In this document: in pieces, positions 1 through 9,742 of the stretch
Numbering within the stretch: the stretch's first letter is position 1
How the letters are laid out: every line of letters starts with the position of its first letter
Source: an uncultured Rhodocyclaceae bacterium
GTDB taxonomy: Bacteria > Pseudomonadota > Gammaproteobacteria > Burkholderiales > Rhodocyclaceae
Reading direction: 5' to 3'
DNA length: 25,698 nt
NCBI GenBank assembly: GCA_903930805.1
Contig: CAIYZZ010000060.1
Coordinates: 1 to 25,698, forward strand
Program-made: the position numbers and the translations under genes
Notes under the pieces: generated by a model
What the model saw: the letters and a program-made list of their open reading frames with translations, nothing else
The model's database searches: none
Told to the model about the DNA's origin: nothing

Positions 1-409
1 CACCAAGGCGCTGCATGAAACCCAAGCCCCTGTTGCCGATGCAGGTGGCGCGAATATCCTTTGCCCCGGCGGCTTCCCACTGGCGTATAGCATTCAGTGT
101 TTGCCGCAGCACGTTGGTGTTGAGGCCGCCGCAGAGGCCCTTGTCGGTTGTCACCACCACCACACCGACGCGCTTCGGCGCCTCGTCCGACTTGCCCTTG
201 CCAAGGAAGGGATGCCGATATTCGGTAACGTTGGCCGCTGCGAGATTGGCCGCCAGATGACGGATCTTCTCGCTGTAGGGACGGGCAGCGCGCATCCGCT
301 CCTGCGCTTTGCGCATTTTTGATGCGGCCACCATCTCCATGGCCTTGGTGATCTTGCGGGTATTTTGAACCGACTTGATCTTGGTGCGAATTTCCTTGCC
401 GCCTGCCAT
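1..409 (-). CDS. atpG: ATP synthase F1 subunit gamma, N-terminal part (cut by window edge)
   Basis: Gamma is the central rotor shaft of F1; it turns inside the alpha3beta3 ring and couples proton flow to ATP synthesis. About 136 codons are visible of a family length near 290, because the gene runs off the left edge. The start is the ATG at 409, giving [20 protein letters not shown], the typical gamma opening, followed by [16 protein letters not shown], the conserved N-terminal helix that inserts into the F1 ring. An AGGAG motif lies 8-9 bases upstream. Further in, [14 protein letters not shown] is the conserved first strand of the Rossmann-like domain. It sits 20 bases after atpA, as expected in the atpIBEFHAGDC operon; atpD and atpC should follow outside the window. 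Confidence 0.97.
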   Translation of the reverse strand, partial: MAGGKEIRTKIKSVQNTRKITKAMEMVAASKMRKAQERMRAARPYSEKIRHLAANLAAANVTEYRHPFLGKGKSDEAPKRVGVVVVTTDKGLCGGLNTNVLRQTLNAIRQWEAAGAKDIRATCIGNRGLGFMQRLG

Positions 410-429
410 GGCGCTCTTCTCCTAAAGGA

Positions 430-1968
430 TTAAGCCCAGGTCTTCTTGAACGCGGCCACGGCGGTCGCCATTTCGGCTTCGCCTTCCTTGTCCAGATCCT
501 TGGTCGCCTCGATCTTGTCCATGAGCACGCCGTGCTGCTGACGCATGAATTGGTGCAGGGCCGCCTCGAAAGCGAGGATGCGCACAGTATCAACATCGTC
601 CAGATAGCCCTGATTCACCGCGTAGAGTGAAACCGCCATCTCCCCCACCTGTAGCGGAGCATACTGCGCCTGTTTCATCAGTTCGGTGACACGACCGCCG
701 CGCTCAAGCTGCTTGCGCGTGGCATCGTCGAGGTCGGAAGCAAACTGGGCGAAAGCGGCGAGTTCGCGGTACTGGGCGAGCGCCAGTCGCACGCCGCCAC
801 CAAGCTTCTTAATCGCCTTGGTCTGTGCAGCACCACCAACGCGCGAAACTGACACGCCAGCGTTGATGGCGGGACGGATACCGGCGTTGAACAGATCGGT
901 CTCAAGGAAGATCTGGCCATCGGTAATTGAAATCACGTTGGTCGGCACGAAGGCCGATACGTCACCAGCCTGTGTTTCGATCACCGGCAGGGCGGTCAAA
1001 GACCCGGTCTTGCCTTTGACTTCACCGTTGGTGAGCTTCTCGACCCATGCTTCGGAAACGCGCGCGGCACGTTCAAGCAGACGTGAGTGCAGGTAAAACA
1101 CGTCGCCGGGATAAGCTTCGCGACCCGGCGGACGACGCAGCAACAGGGAGATCTGGCGATAGGCCCAAGCCTGCTTGGTCAAGTCGTCATAAATAATCAG
1201 GGCGTCTTGGCCGCGGTCGCGGAAGTATTCGCCCATCGTGCAGCCAGAGTAGGGGGCAATAAACTGCATCGCGGCCGATTCGGAGGCGGTCGCGGCAACG
1301 ACGATAGTGTATTCCATCGCACCGGACTCTTCGAGCTTGCGCACCACGTTCATGACCGTTGAAGCCTTCTGACCGATCGCCACGTAGATACAAAACAGAT
1401 CTTTGCCCTTCTGGTTGATGATGGTGTCAACCGCGACGGCGGTCTTGCCGGTCTGGCGGTCGCCAATGATCAGTTCGCGCTGGCCGCGCCCAATCGGCAC
1501 CATCGAGTCGATCGATTTGAGACCGGTCTGTACCGGCTGCGACACCGACTTGCGCCAGATAACGCCAGGGGCAACTTTTTCGATCTTGTCAGTCAGTTTG
1601 GCTTCGATCGGGCCCTTGCCGTCGATCGGTTCGCCCAGCGCATTCACCACGCGACCTATTAATTCGGGGCCGACCGGAACTTCGAGAATGCGGCCGGTAC
1701 ATTTGACCGTGTCGCCTTCGGTGATGTGCTCGTAGTCACCCAGCACCACGGCGCCAACTGAGTCGCGTTCAAGGTTCAGCGCTAGGCCGAAGGTATTGCC
1801 CGGGAATTCGAGCATCTCTCCCTGCATGACGTCAGCTAGGCCGTGAACGCGGCAGATGCCATCGGTCACCGTCACCACCGTACCCTCATTGCGGGCGATG
1901 GGAACAAGCTGCATGTTCTGAATCCGGCTCTTGATCAGGTCGCTGATTTCGGAGGGGTTGAGGTTCAT
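430..1968 (-). CDS. atpA: ATP synthase F1 subunit alpha
   Basis: Alpha forms the non-catalytic nucleotide-binding half of the F1 hexamer at the inner face of the cytoplasmic membrane. The 512-residue product matches the usual 502-513. The Walker A motif GDRQTGKT is at residues 169-176, and the SVSRVGG segment carries the arginine finger that reaches the catalytic site of beta. The start is the ATG at 1968 ([19 protein letters not shown]) with AGGAG a few bases upstream; an in-frame start 13 codons further up lies inside atpH and is unlikely. The Shine-Dalgarno sequence overlaps the atpH stop, so translation is probably coupled. Nothing looks truncated. Confidence 0.98.
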   Translation of the reverse strand: MNLNPSEISDLIKSRIQNMQLVPIARNEGTVVTVTDGICRVHGLADVMQGEMLEFPGNTFGLALNLERDSVGAVVLGDYEHITEGDTVKCTGRILEVPVGPELIGRVVNALGEPIDGKGPIEAKLTDKIEKVAPGVIWRKSVSQPVQTGLKSIDSMVPIGRGQRELIIGDRQTGKTAVAVDTIINQKGKDLFCIYVAIGQKASTVMNVVRKLEESGAMEYTIVVAATASESAAMQFIAPYSGCTMGEYFRDRGQDALIIYDDLTKQAWAYRQISLLLRRPPGREAYPGDVFYLHSRLLERAARVSEAWVEKLTNGEVKGKTGSLTALPVIETQAGDVSAFVPTNVISITDGQIFLETDLFNAGIRPAINAGVSVSRVGGAAQTKAIKKLGGGVRLALAQYRELAAFAQFASDLDDATRKQLERGGRVTELMKQAQYAPLQVGEMAVSLYAVNQGYLDDVDTVRILAFEAALHQFMRQQHGVLMDKIEATKDLDKEGEAEMATAVAAFKKTWA

Positions 1969-1978
1969 GGAAAAACTC

Positions 1979-2512
1979 CTAGTTCTTGAGCGAGACCGCC
2001 ATGGCATTCAATTTGCCACGGACGGAAGCGTCGATAACCTGGTCGCCCAGGGCAATACGGACACCACCGATCAGTTCCGGCGCAAGTGCGACGGTCACCT
2101 TGACCTTGCAGCCACATTTGCGTTCGAGATCGGCGGTCAGATTGGCGAACTGCTTGTCGTCGAGCGGGAAAGCCGAACTGACGATTGCCTCTTGCGTACC
2201 CTCTTGGACATTTTTGAGTTCGCCGAAGAGGGTGCTGATTTCAGGCAGCACGTCGAGCCGGCGGTTGTCAATCAGGACACTGGTGAAGTTGCGCTGGTCG
2301 GCAGTCAGCTCACCGGCTACACCGAGGAATAGTTCGGTGAGCACGGCGGGCGATACCCGCGGATCGGCGATGCACTCAAGCATCTTCTCATCGGCAGCTG
2401 CAGCAGCCATGCGCTCCAGCGCACCTTGCCAGGAGGCCAATGCACCACCCGACCTGGCCAGATCGAAGGCGGCTTCGGCGTAGGGGCGAGCGACGGTGAC
2501 GTTCTCGGCCAT
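1979..2512 (-). CDS. atpH: ATP synthase F1 subunit delta
   Basis: Delta sits on top of F1 and ties the alpha3beta3 hexamer to the peripheral b2 stalk. The product is 177 residues, the same length as in E. coli. It opens [19 protein letters not shown], where ARPYAxAxF is the conserved first helix that binds alpha. The C-terminal part contains [22 protein letters not shown], the family's signature end (GGxxIxxGDxVxDxSxxxxL). It lies between atpF and atpA with 6-base and 10-base gaps, as in the canonical operon. The start is the ATG at 2512. Confidence 0.97.
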   Translation of the reverse strand: MAENVTVARPYAEAAFDLARSGGALASWQGALERMAAAAADEKMLECIADPRVSPAVLTELFLGVAGELTADQRNFTSVLIDNRRLDVLPEISTLFGELKNVQEGTQEAIVSSAFPLDDKQFANLTADLERKCGCKVKVTVALAPELIGGVRIALGDQVIDASVRGKLNAMAVSLKN

Positions 2513-2518
2513 GCTGGA

Positions 2519-2989
2519 TTAAAGCTCCACTTTCAGCTGGTTGAGCAGCTCAGCGTGGGTGGCTGCGTCGATCTCCTTGCGGAGTATCTGCTCGGCACCC
2601 GCGACTGCCAGTAAAGCAACCTGGTCGCGCAGGGCTTCCTTGGCACGTTGGGCAGCCACACCGGCCTCACCCTCGGCGGCAGTTCGCGCGGCGGAGATAA
2701 TGCGTGCAGCTTCGACACGGGCTTCGTCAAGGATCTGCGAACCTTGGCGCTCGGCACCGGCACGCAATTCATTGGACGACTCGCGGGCCTTGCGCAGTTC
2801 GTCGGTAGCGCGGCGTTCGGCCAGCGCCAGATCGGATTTCGCCTTGTCCGCCGCCGCCAAACCATCGGCGATCTTGGATGCGCGCTCGTCGAGTGCCTTC
2901 ATGATGGGCGGCCACACGAATTTCATCGTGAACCACGCCAGAATGAAGAACACAACCAGCTGCGCGAATAGCGTTGCGTTCAGATTCAC
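2519..2989 (-). CDS. atpF: ATP synthase FO subunit b
   Basis: Two b subunits form the peripheral stalk, anchored in the membrane by one N-terminal helix and holding F1 still against the rotor. The 156 residues equal the E. coli length. Residues about 5-27 ([22 protein letters not shown]) are the membrane anchor. The rest is a long charged, alanine-rich coiled-coil helix ([21 protein letters not shown]). The start codon is GTG at 2989, not ATG, with a GGAG motif 8 bases upstream. GTG may lower b output relative to the c subunit encoded just upstream, but that is inference. Confidence 0.97.
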   Translation of the reverse strand: MNLNATLFAQLVVFFILAWFTMKFVWPPIMKALDERASKIADGLAAADKAKSDLALAERRATDELRKARESSNELRAGAERQGSQILDEARVEAARIISAARTAAEGEAGVAAQRAKEALRDQVALLAVAGAEQILRKEIDAATHAELLNQLKVEL

Positions 2990-3023
2990 GGTTCTCGCTC
3001 CTCTCGGCTTGAAAGGGCGCCGC

Positions 3024-3287
<264 letters not shown>

Positions 3288-3338
3288 TTAAAAATGAAGG
3301 TTGGGGAAATTAAGGCTGATTGAAACTCTTATTGACAC

Positions 3339-4537
<1,199 letters not shown>

Positions 4538-4637
4538 CCTCCCGACAGCCTTTCTTCCACACTGTAAGATTCACCGTGTCACGCCCAGATCAAACTTGTG
4601 CGGAACTGAAGCTACACCTAACCGCGTAAAGCGCGGC

Positions 4638-4666
4638 AATATAAATTGAATGAGACGATAAGTCAA
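4638..4666 (-). promoter_or_regulatory. Sigma70-like promoter of the atp operon
   Basis: Reading the minus strand, TTGACT (4666-4661) is separated by exactly 17 bases from TATATT (4643-4638). Each hexamer matches its consensus at five of six positions. Transcription would start near 4631, leaving a leader of about 95 bases before atpI. The first bases of that leader form a small hairpin, CCGCG-CTTTA-CGCGG (4622-4636). This is the only strong promoter-like pair in the 178-base parB-atpI gap. Confidence 0.75.
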
Positions 4667-4715
4667 TATATTTATTGCAATGCAGCAAATCTATAGCTGA
4701 CTGTATTTATCGGCA

Positions 4716-5564
4716 TTACCCCCGCAAACGCTTCAGAATTCCGTCGAGCTGATCCAGGCTGGCAAAGCGAATTGTCAGCGCACCAGACCCCTTGCGGTTA
4801 GCACTTACTTTTACGGTAGCGCCTATGGCGTCGGCAAGATCCTCTTCAAGCCGCACCAGATCACGACTTTTTTCTTGGGCCGGCTTGTGCTTTAGCGGGT
4901 TGAGTTCGCGGGCTACGCGCCGCTCGGTTTCGCGCACCGAATAGCCCTTGTCGGCCACTTCGGCGGCGAGGCGACCCTGTTCGGTTTTCGGCACTGCAAG
5001 AAGGGCCCGTGCATGGCCCATCTCGATATCGCCTGCCATCAAGAGATCCTGCGCCGGTTTGGCCAGTTGCAGCAAACGCAGCAGGTTGGTGGCGGTAGAG
5101 CGCGAACGCCCGACGGCATCGGCGGCCTGCTGGTGCGTCATGCTGAATTCATCGATCAAGCGTTGCAGACCCGCCGCCTCTTCCAAGGGATTCAAATCTT
5201 CGCGCTGGATGTTTTCGATCAGCGACATGGCCAGCGCCGCATCGTCAGGAATGTCACGGATCAGCACAGCTACTTCGGTGAGCCCGGCAATTTGTGAGGC
5301 ACGCCAGCGCCGTTCGCCGGCGATGATTTCGTGGCGACCATTGGCCACCGGACGGACAGAAATCGGCTGTATCAAGCCCTGCGCCTTGATGGAAGCGGCG
5401 AGGTCTTCGAGCGAACCAGGATCCATGCGCGTACGCGGCTGGTATTTGCCCGGTTGCAAATCGCCGATAGGCAGTGTGCCCTGACGCTGGGTATCAGCTT
5501 CGCTATCATTTCCGGCCAGCAGGGCTTCCAACCCGCGACCCAAGCCTTTCTTGCGTTGAATCAT
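4716..5564 (-). CDS. parB: Chromosome-partitioning protein ParB (parS-binding CTPase)
   Basis: ParB binds parS, spreads as a CTP-dependent clamp and recruits ParA and SMC to segregate the origin. The product is 282 residues from the ATG at 5564. Visible parts are an N-terminal KKGLGRGLEALL that contacts ParA, the CTP/arginine patch GERRWRA at residues 83-89, ENIQREDLNPLEEA, a helix-turn-helix near MTHQQAADAVGRSRSTATNLLRL, and a C-terminal dimerisation end (GALTIRFASLDQLDGILKRL). The ATG overlaps the parA stop by 4 nt (ATGA). GGAG lies upstream inside parA. An in-frame start 8 codons earlier is less likely. Two parS sites lie about 3.4 kb away at 8942-8982. Confidence 0.97.
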   Translation of the reverse strand: MIQRKKGLGRGLEALLAGNDSEADTQRQGTLPIGDLQPGKYQPRTRMDPGSLEDLAASIKAQGLIQPISVRPVANGRHEIIAGERRWRASQIAGLTEVAVLIRDIPDDAALAMSLIENIQREDLNPLEEAAGLQRLIDEFSMTHQQAADAVGRSRSTATNLLRLLQLAKPAQDLLMAGDIEMGHARALLAVPKTEQGRLAAEVADKGYSVRETERRVARELNPLKHKPAQEKSRDLVRLEEDLADAIGATVKVSANRKGSGALTIRFASLDQLDGILKRLRG

Positions 5565-6349
5565 GGTGCGGTTTTCTCCTTTTCCCAAGTCTTGACACGC
5601 TCAATCATCTCCTGCGCAAAAGCGAGATAGGCCTGGGCCCCCTTCGCGTTCTTGTCGAACAGCACCCCGGGCACACCATAACTGGGTGCCTCGGCGAGAC
5701 GTACATTACGCGGCACCAAGGTTTTGAATACCTTGTCGCCGAAATGCTGCTCTAACTGTGCCGAAACCTGATTGGACAGCGTCGAACGCGGATCGAACAT
5801 CACACGCAGCAAGCCGATGATCTTGAGATCGCGATTGAGGTTTTTGTGCACCTGCTTGATGGTATTCACGAGATCGGACAGACCCTCCAGCGCGTAGTAC
5901 TCGCACTGCATCGGGATGATGACGCCATGCGCGGCACACAAGCCATTGAGCGTCAGCATTGACAGCGAGGGCGGGCAATCTATCAGGACGAAGTCGTAGT
6001 CATAACGATGCTCCTGCAGGGCACCCTTGAGCCTCATCTCGCGCAGATCCAGATTGACCAGTTCGACTTCGGCACCGGCAAGATCACGGTTCGCGGGCAA
6101 TACATCGAAAGCGGCAGCGGGCGAGGTCTGGCGCACATCTGCCAATGGCCGCAGCCCGACCAGTAATTGGTAGACCGAGCGGGTCAACCCGCGTTTGTCG
6201 ATGCCGCTGCCCATGGTGGCATTACCTTGCGGGTCAAGATCGACGAGCAGGGTGCGTTGGCCAGCCTGGGCCAGCGCAGCGGCCAGATTGACTGCTGTGG
6301 TAGTCTTGCCTACCCCGCCCTTCTGGTTGGCTATGGCGAAAATATGCAT
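5561..6349 (-). CDS. parA: Chromosome-partitioning ATPase ParA (Soj family)
   Basis: ParA is the deviant Walker ATPase that coats the nucleoid and pulls ParB-parS complexes apart. The 262-residue length and lack of an N-terminal DNA-binding domain mark the chromosomal Soj type rather than the long plasmid type Ia. The deviant Walker A motif is KGGVGKTT at residues 10-17, with the signature lysine K10. It is followed by LLVDLDPQGNATMGSG (Walker A' region) and FVLIDCPPSL (Walker B). It starts at the ATG 6349, two bases past the rsmG stop, with GGAG about 11 bases upstream. The same GGAGAAAACC leader precedes parB. Confidence 0.97.
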   Translation of the reverse strand: MHIFAIANQKGGVGKTTTAVNLAAALAQAGQRTLLVDLDPQGNATMGSGIDKRGLTRSVYQLLVGLRPLADVRQTSPAAAFDVLPANRDLAGAEVELVNLDLREMRLKGALQEHRYDYDFVLIDCPPSLSMLTLNGLCAAHGVIIPMQCEYYALEGLSDLVNTIKQVHKNLNRDLKIIGLLRVMFDPRSTLSNQVSAQLEQHFGDKVFKTLVPRNVRLAEAPSYGVPGVLFDKNAKGAQAYLAFAQEMIERVKTWEKEKTAP

Positions 6350-6351
6350 CG

Positions 6352-6972
6352 TCAGGTTTTCTCCAGTTGAAGCAAATGGCGTTTAGCGGCAAGGCCGGGA
6401 ACGTTCAATTCATGGCAAGCCGTTACCTGCCAACCCACAGGCAGTGCAGCCATTTCATCGGCAGGGTAGGCTCCCTTCATCGCCCAGAGGCAGGGTGACA
6501 AATGGCCAGCCAAACCGATAAAGTCGGCCAAGCAAGCGAAAGCACGTGAAATAACTGCATCGAATTTCTCCTTTAAATATTCAACACGGCCACAGTGAAT
6601 GCTCACATTTGCCAAGCCTAGATCGATCTTGCCCTGACGCTGAAAGGTAGATTTTTTCTCTACCGCCTCGATTGATGTGACCTGCCAATCCGGTCGGGCA
6701 ATAGCCAACACCAAACCGGGCAGCCCGGCACCGCTACCGACATCAGCCAGATGGAACGGGTGCCGTCCCGCTAACGCCGACTTTTCCAGTATCGGCAACA
6801 CCACCAGCGAATCAAGCACGTGATGCGTCACCATCTCGACAGGATCACGAATCGCCGTCAGATTGTAAGTGCGATTCCACTTTGACAGAAGCGCCAGATA
6901 ACTGACAAGCTTTTCCTCCGCACCTGCCGGCAGGGCAAGCCCAAGTTCAGCAACGCCTTCATGGAGTATCAC
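6352..6972 (-). CDS. rsmG: 16S rRNA (guanine-N7)-methyltransferase RsmG
   Basis: RsmG uses S-adenosylmethionine to methylate N7 of G527 in 16S rRNA (E. coli numbering); loss gives low-level streptomycin resistance in many bacteria. The 206-residue product matches the family (207 in E. coli). The SAM-binding glycine loop is VGSGAGLPG at residues 78-86. [20 protein letters not shown] upstream is the typical family signature. The start is GTG at 6972, overlapping the mnmG stop by 4 nt (GTGA), so translation is likely coupled. In the mnmG-rsmG-parA-parB string it is in its standard place. Confidence 0.96.
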   Translation of the reverse strand: MILHEGVAELGLALPAGAEEKLVSYLALLSKWNRTYNLTAIRDPVEMVTHHVLDSLVVLPILEKSALAGRHPFHLADVGSGAGLPGLVLAIARPDWQVTSIEAVEKKSTFQRQGKIDLGLANVSIHCGRVEYLKEKFDAVISRAFACLADFIGLAGHLSPCLWAMKGAYPADEMAALPVGWQVTACHELNVPGLAAKRHLLQLEKT

Positions 6973-8849
6973 TCCCGCCCCCGCAGTTTCTTCAGATGCA
7001 CTAGCAGGATTGAGATTGCTGCGGGAGTCACACCTTGAATGCGCCCGGCTTGGCCCACGGTCTGCGGACGCTGCACAGCAAGTTTCTGCCGCACTTCGAT
7101 TGACAGACCATTCAGTGCAGCGTAGTCGAGATCATCCGGAATAGGCAAAGACTCCTGGGATGCCATCTTCGCGACGTCTTCCTTCTGCCGCTCGATGTAA
7201 CCGTGATACTTGGCCTGAATCTCGATCTGTTCCACGACATCGGGCGCAGTGACCGCAATACCTGCCCTAGGTAAAGTCATCAAAGCCTTATAGTCCACTT
7301 CGGGTCGACGTAGCAGGTCGAACAACGAATATTCGCGTTCGATAGGCTTACCCAATACGCGCTCCACCTCATGCATGGCCACGACGTTGGGATTGATCCA
7401 GACATGTTTCAAACGCTCGGCCTCGGCGGCTATGGCATCGCGTTTCCGGTTGAAAGCCTCCCAGCGCACGTCATTGACGAGTCCAAGGTTGCGGCCAGTC
7501 TCGGTCAAGCGCAAGTCGGCATTGTCCTCGCGCAAGCTAAGGCGGAATTCGGCACGACTGGTAAACATGCGGTAGGGTTCGGTCACGCCGCGCGTGATCA
7601 GGTCATCCGTCAGAACGCCGAGATAAGCCTCGTCGCGCCGCGGCCACCAACTGGCTTCCCCTCTGGCCTGCAATGCCGCATTAACGCCAGCGAGCAAACC
7701 TTGCGCAGCCGCCTCTTCATAACCCGTAGTGCCATTGATCTGACCGGCAAAGAACAGGCCACCGATAGCACGGGTTTCGAGTGTAGCCTTGAGACCGCGC
7801 GGATCGAAATAGTCGTACTCGATGGCGTAGCCGGGTCGGGTAATATGAGCATTCTCCATACCACGGATCGAGCGCACCAAAGCAAGCTGGACATCGAAGG
7901 GCAGACTGGTCGAGATCCCCTGCGGATAGATTTCGTGGGTATCAAGACCTTCGGGTTCGAGAAAGACTTGGTGGCTATCCTTGTCGGCAAAGCGATGAAT
8001 CTTGTCTTCGATTGATGGGCAGTAGCGCGGCCCGATGCCTTCGATGACCCCCGTAAACATCGGGGAACGATCTAGCGCGCCACGAATGATGTCATGGACA
8101 CGCGAATTGGTATGAGTGATCCAGCACGGCACCTGGCGCGGATGTTGTGCGGCATTGCCAAAAAAGGAAAACACCGGTATGGGCGTGTCGCCGGGCTGTT
8201 CCTGCATCACCGAATAATCGATGGTCTTACCATCGAGGCGCGGCGGTGTGCCGGTCTTGAGCCGGCCGACCGGTAGATTCAGTTCGCGTAAGCGTGCCGC
8301 CAACGACAGCGATGGCGGATCACCAAAGCGCCCGGCGCGGTAGTTTTCCAAGCCGATATGTACCAAACCATTGAGAAAAGTGCCGGCGGTCAGCACTACC
8401 GTCGCGGCCTCGAAACGCACACCGAGTTGGGTGATGATTCCGGTCACCCGATCCCCCACGACCGCGAGATCATCGGCCGCCTGCTGAAACAGAGTTAGAT
8501 TTGGTTGATTTTCCAATCGCCCACGGATGGCTTGGCGATAAAGCGACCGGTCTGCCTGGGCACGTGTGGCGCGCACAGCCGGGCCTTTCGACGCATTCAA
8601 GATACGAAACTGGATGCCAGCCTCATCAGTGGCCGCTGCCATGGCACCACCGAGGGCATCAACCTCTTTGACCAAGTGTCCCTTGCCGATGCCACCGATC
8701 GATGGATTGCAGGACATGGCTCCCAGTGTTTCGATATTGTGCGTCAGCAACAACGTGCGTGCGCCGGCGCGTGCAGCCGCCAGCGCTGCCTCGGTGCCAG
8801 CATGTCCGCCACCGATCACGATGACATCAAAACGATCAGGGAAAAGCAT
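6969..8849 (-). CDS. mnmG: tRNA uridine-34 5-carboxymethylaminomethyl modification enzyme MnmG (GidA)
   Basis: MnmG is the FAD-dependent partner of MnmE; together they use methylene-tetrahydrofolate, GTP and an amine donor to build cmnm5 groups on wobble U34 of tRNAs. The product is 626 residues (E. coli 629). The FAD dinucleotide motif GGGHAG is at residues 13-18. The conserved cysteine C47 lies in [14 protein letters not shown], and a second conserved cysteine in [12 protein letters not shown]. The start chosen is the ATG at 8849 ([18 protein letters not shown]) by homology to the family. A reading 23 codons longer is open but has no family support. No good Shine-Dalgarno motif precedes the ATG. 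Its partner mnmE is 10 kb away at 18914-20287. Confidence 0.96.
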   Translation of the reverse strand: MLFPDRFDVIVIGGGHAGTEAALAAARAGARTLLLTHNIETLGAMSCNPSIGGIGKGHLVKEVDALGGAMAAATDEAGIQFRILNASKGPAVRATRAQADRSLYRQAIRGRLENQPNLTLFQQAADDLAVVGDRVTGIITQLGVRFEAATVVLTAGTFLNGLVHIGLENYRAGRFGDPPSLSLAARLRELNLPVGRLKTGTPPRLDGKTIDYSVMQEQPGDTPIPVFSFFGNAAQHPRQVPCWITHTNSRVHDIIRGALDRSPMFTGVIEGIGPRYCPSIEDKIHRFADKDSHQVFLEPEGLDTHEIYPQGISTSLPFDVQLALVRSIRGMENAHITRPGYAIEYDYFDPRGLKATLETRAIGGLFFAGQINGTTGYEEAAAQGLLAGVNAALQARGEASWWPRRDEAYLGVLTDDLITRGVTEPYRMFTSRAEFRLSLREDNADLRLTETGRNLGLVNDVRWEAFNRKRDAIAAEAERLKHVWINPNVVAMHEVERVLGKPIEREYSLFDLLRRPEVDYKALMTLPRAGIAVTAPDVVEQIEIQAKYHGYIERQKEDVAKMASQESLPIPDDLDYAALNGLSIEVRQKLAVQRPQTVGQAGRIQGVTPAAISILLVHLKKLRGRE

Positions 8850-8903
8850 GGGCAAAAGTCGGCGCTGGCCAAGTGAAAAAATGAGCGGCGGGAAAGGGGC
8901 GTA

Positions 8904-8932
8904 ATGATACGCCGTCAATTGCCCAACACCAA
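8904..8932 (-). promoter_or_regulatory. Possible sigma70-like promoter of mnmG
   Basis: On the minus strand TTGGTG (8932-8927) is followed after 17 bases by TATCAT (8909-8904). The -10 hexamer matches five of six positions; the -35 matches only three. Initiation would fall near 8897, about 48 bases before the mnmG ATG. The nearer parS site ends 10 bases upstream of the -35, so ParB loading could affect this promoter. Call is by motif only. Confidence 0.45.
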
Positions 8933-8941
8933 CCTCACGAA

Positions 8942-8957
8942 TGTTTCACGTGAAACG
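8942..8957. promoter_or_regulatory. parS site 1 (ParB binding)
   Basis: TGTTTCACGTGAAACG matches the widely conserved bacterial parS 16-mer TGTTTCACGTGAAACA at 15 of 16 positions, including the full 14-base palindromic core at 8943-8956. It sits between livF and mnmG, about 3.4 kb from parB and about 14 kb from dnaA, within the usual origin-proximal zone. It pairs with a second site 25 bases away, centre to centre. Confidence 0.95.
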
Positions 8958-8966
8958 CAGAGGTGC

Positions 8967-8982
8967 AGTTTCACGTGAAACA
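8967..8982. promoter_or_regulatory. parS site 2 (ParB binding)
   Basis: AGTTTCACGTGAAACA also matches 15 of 16 consensus positions, with the same perfect core (8968-8981). Its single mismatch is at the first base, whereas site 1 has its mismatch at the last base, so the two sites are mirror images. It begins 10 bases past the end of livF, so a liv transcript would run through it. Confidence 0.95.
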
Positions 8983-8991
8983 TTAAGTCGG

Positions 8992-9741
8992 CTACTGCTT
9001 ATGCCCACCCAGGCCCAGATAACACTCCACCACTTTCGGATCATCCTCAAGTTGATCGGATGGCCCCTCAAGCGCGATCTCGCCGGTCTCTAGAACATAG
9101 CCGTAATCCGAGACCTGCAATGCAGCGCGGGCGTTCTGTTCAACCAGCAGGATAGCACCACCCATCTTGCGCAAATCGGCGATGACACGGAATATTTCAC
9201 GCACAATAAGTGGGGCCAGGCCAAGACTGGGCTCGTCGAGCATGAGGATTTTTGGCTGCGCCATCAGCGCGCGCCCGACCGCCAGCATCTGCCGCTCACC
9301 ACCAGAAAGCGTGCCCGCCATTTGCTGATGACGCTCCTTCAGGCGAGGAAAAACGGTATAGACCTTTCCCAGCGTAGTCTGTTCATCGCGAAACCCAAGC
9401 CGGCGGCGCATGAAAGCGCCCAGAAACAGATTGTCGGCCACGCTCATTTCGCCGAACAGTTCGCGCTTTTCTGGCACCAACGTCATTCCGCGCGCGACCA
9501 TCTGCTCGATGTCGATATGCGTTTGTAATTCGCCCTGATAGCGCACGGTACCACGACCGACGGGCAGCACACCCATCAGCGCGGAGAGCAGGGTAGTCTT
9601 GCCCGCGCCATTCGGGCCGATCACGGTGACGATCTCGCCGGGCCGGACTTTGAGTGACACATGATGGAGCGCCTCGACCTTGCCATAAGACACGCACAGG
9701 TCGGTTACCTCCAAGATCGGTTCGGGAAACGACGCACTCAT
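8992..9741 (-). CDS. livF: HAAT-family ABC importer ATP-binding protein LivF
   Basis: This is one of the two ATPases that power a branched-chain-amino-acid-type (HAAT) importer at the cytoplasmic face of the membrane. In 249 residues it has Walker A GPNGAGKTT at 42-50, the ABC signature LSGGERQ at 145-151, Walker B ILMLDEP at 165-171, and the EQN in place of the H-loop histidine that is typical of LivF. It starts at the ATG 9741, one base after the livMG stop. The transport substrate cannot be read from this subunit. A run of eight G just before the livMG stop could place it in frame with livMG after a one-base slip (see findings). Confidence 0.95.
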   Translation of the reverse strand: MSASFPEPILEVTDLCVSYGKVEALHHVSLKVRPGEIVTVIGPNGAGKTTLLSALMGVLPVGRGTVRYQGELQTHIDIEQMVARGMTLVPEKRELFGEMSVADNLFLGAFMRRRLGFRDEQTTLGKVYTVFPRLKERHQQMAGTLSGGERQMLAVGRALMAQPKILMLDEPSLGLAPLIVREIFRVIADLRKMGGAILLVEQNARAALQVSDYGYVLETGEIALEGPSDQLEDDPKVVECYLGLGGHKQ

Positions 9742-9742
9742 T

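Noticed and set aside
686..1096. Long plus-strand open frames across the atp, mnmG, liv, RND and mnmE genes
   Set aside because: They are antisense shadows of high-GC genes: their translations are rich in R, S, A and P, show no family motifs and lack ribosome-binding sites.
4667..4715. A terminator after parB
   Set aside because: Only 4-bp stems without a T-run are present, so the par operon may read through towards atp.
6537..6552. CACGTGAAA inside rsmG as a parS half-site
   Set aside because: About 10 of 16 matches with the left half lost; expected by chance.
8850..8918. A 23-codon N-terminal extension of MnmG
   Set aside because: The family starts at [18 protein letters not shown]; the extension has no homology I recognise and would cover the -10 of the candidate promoter.
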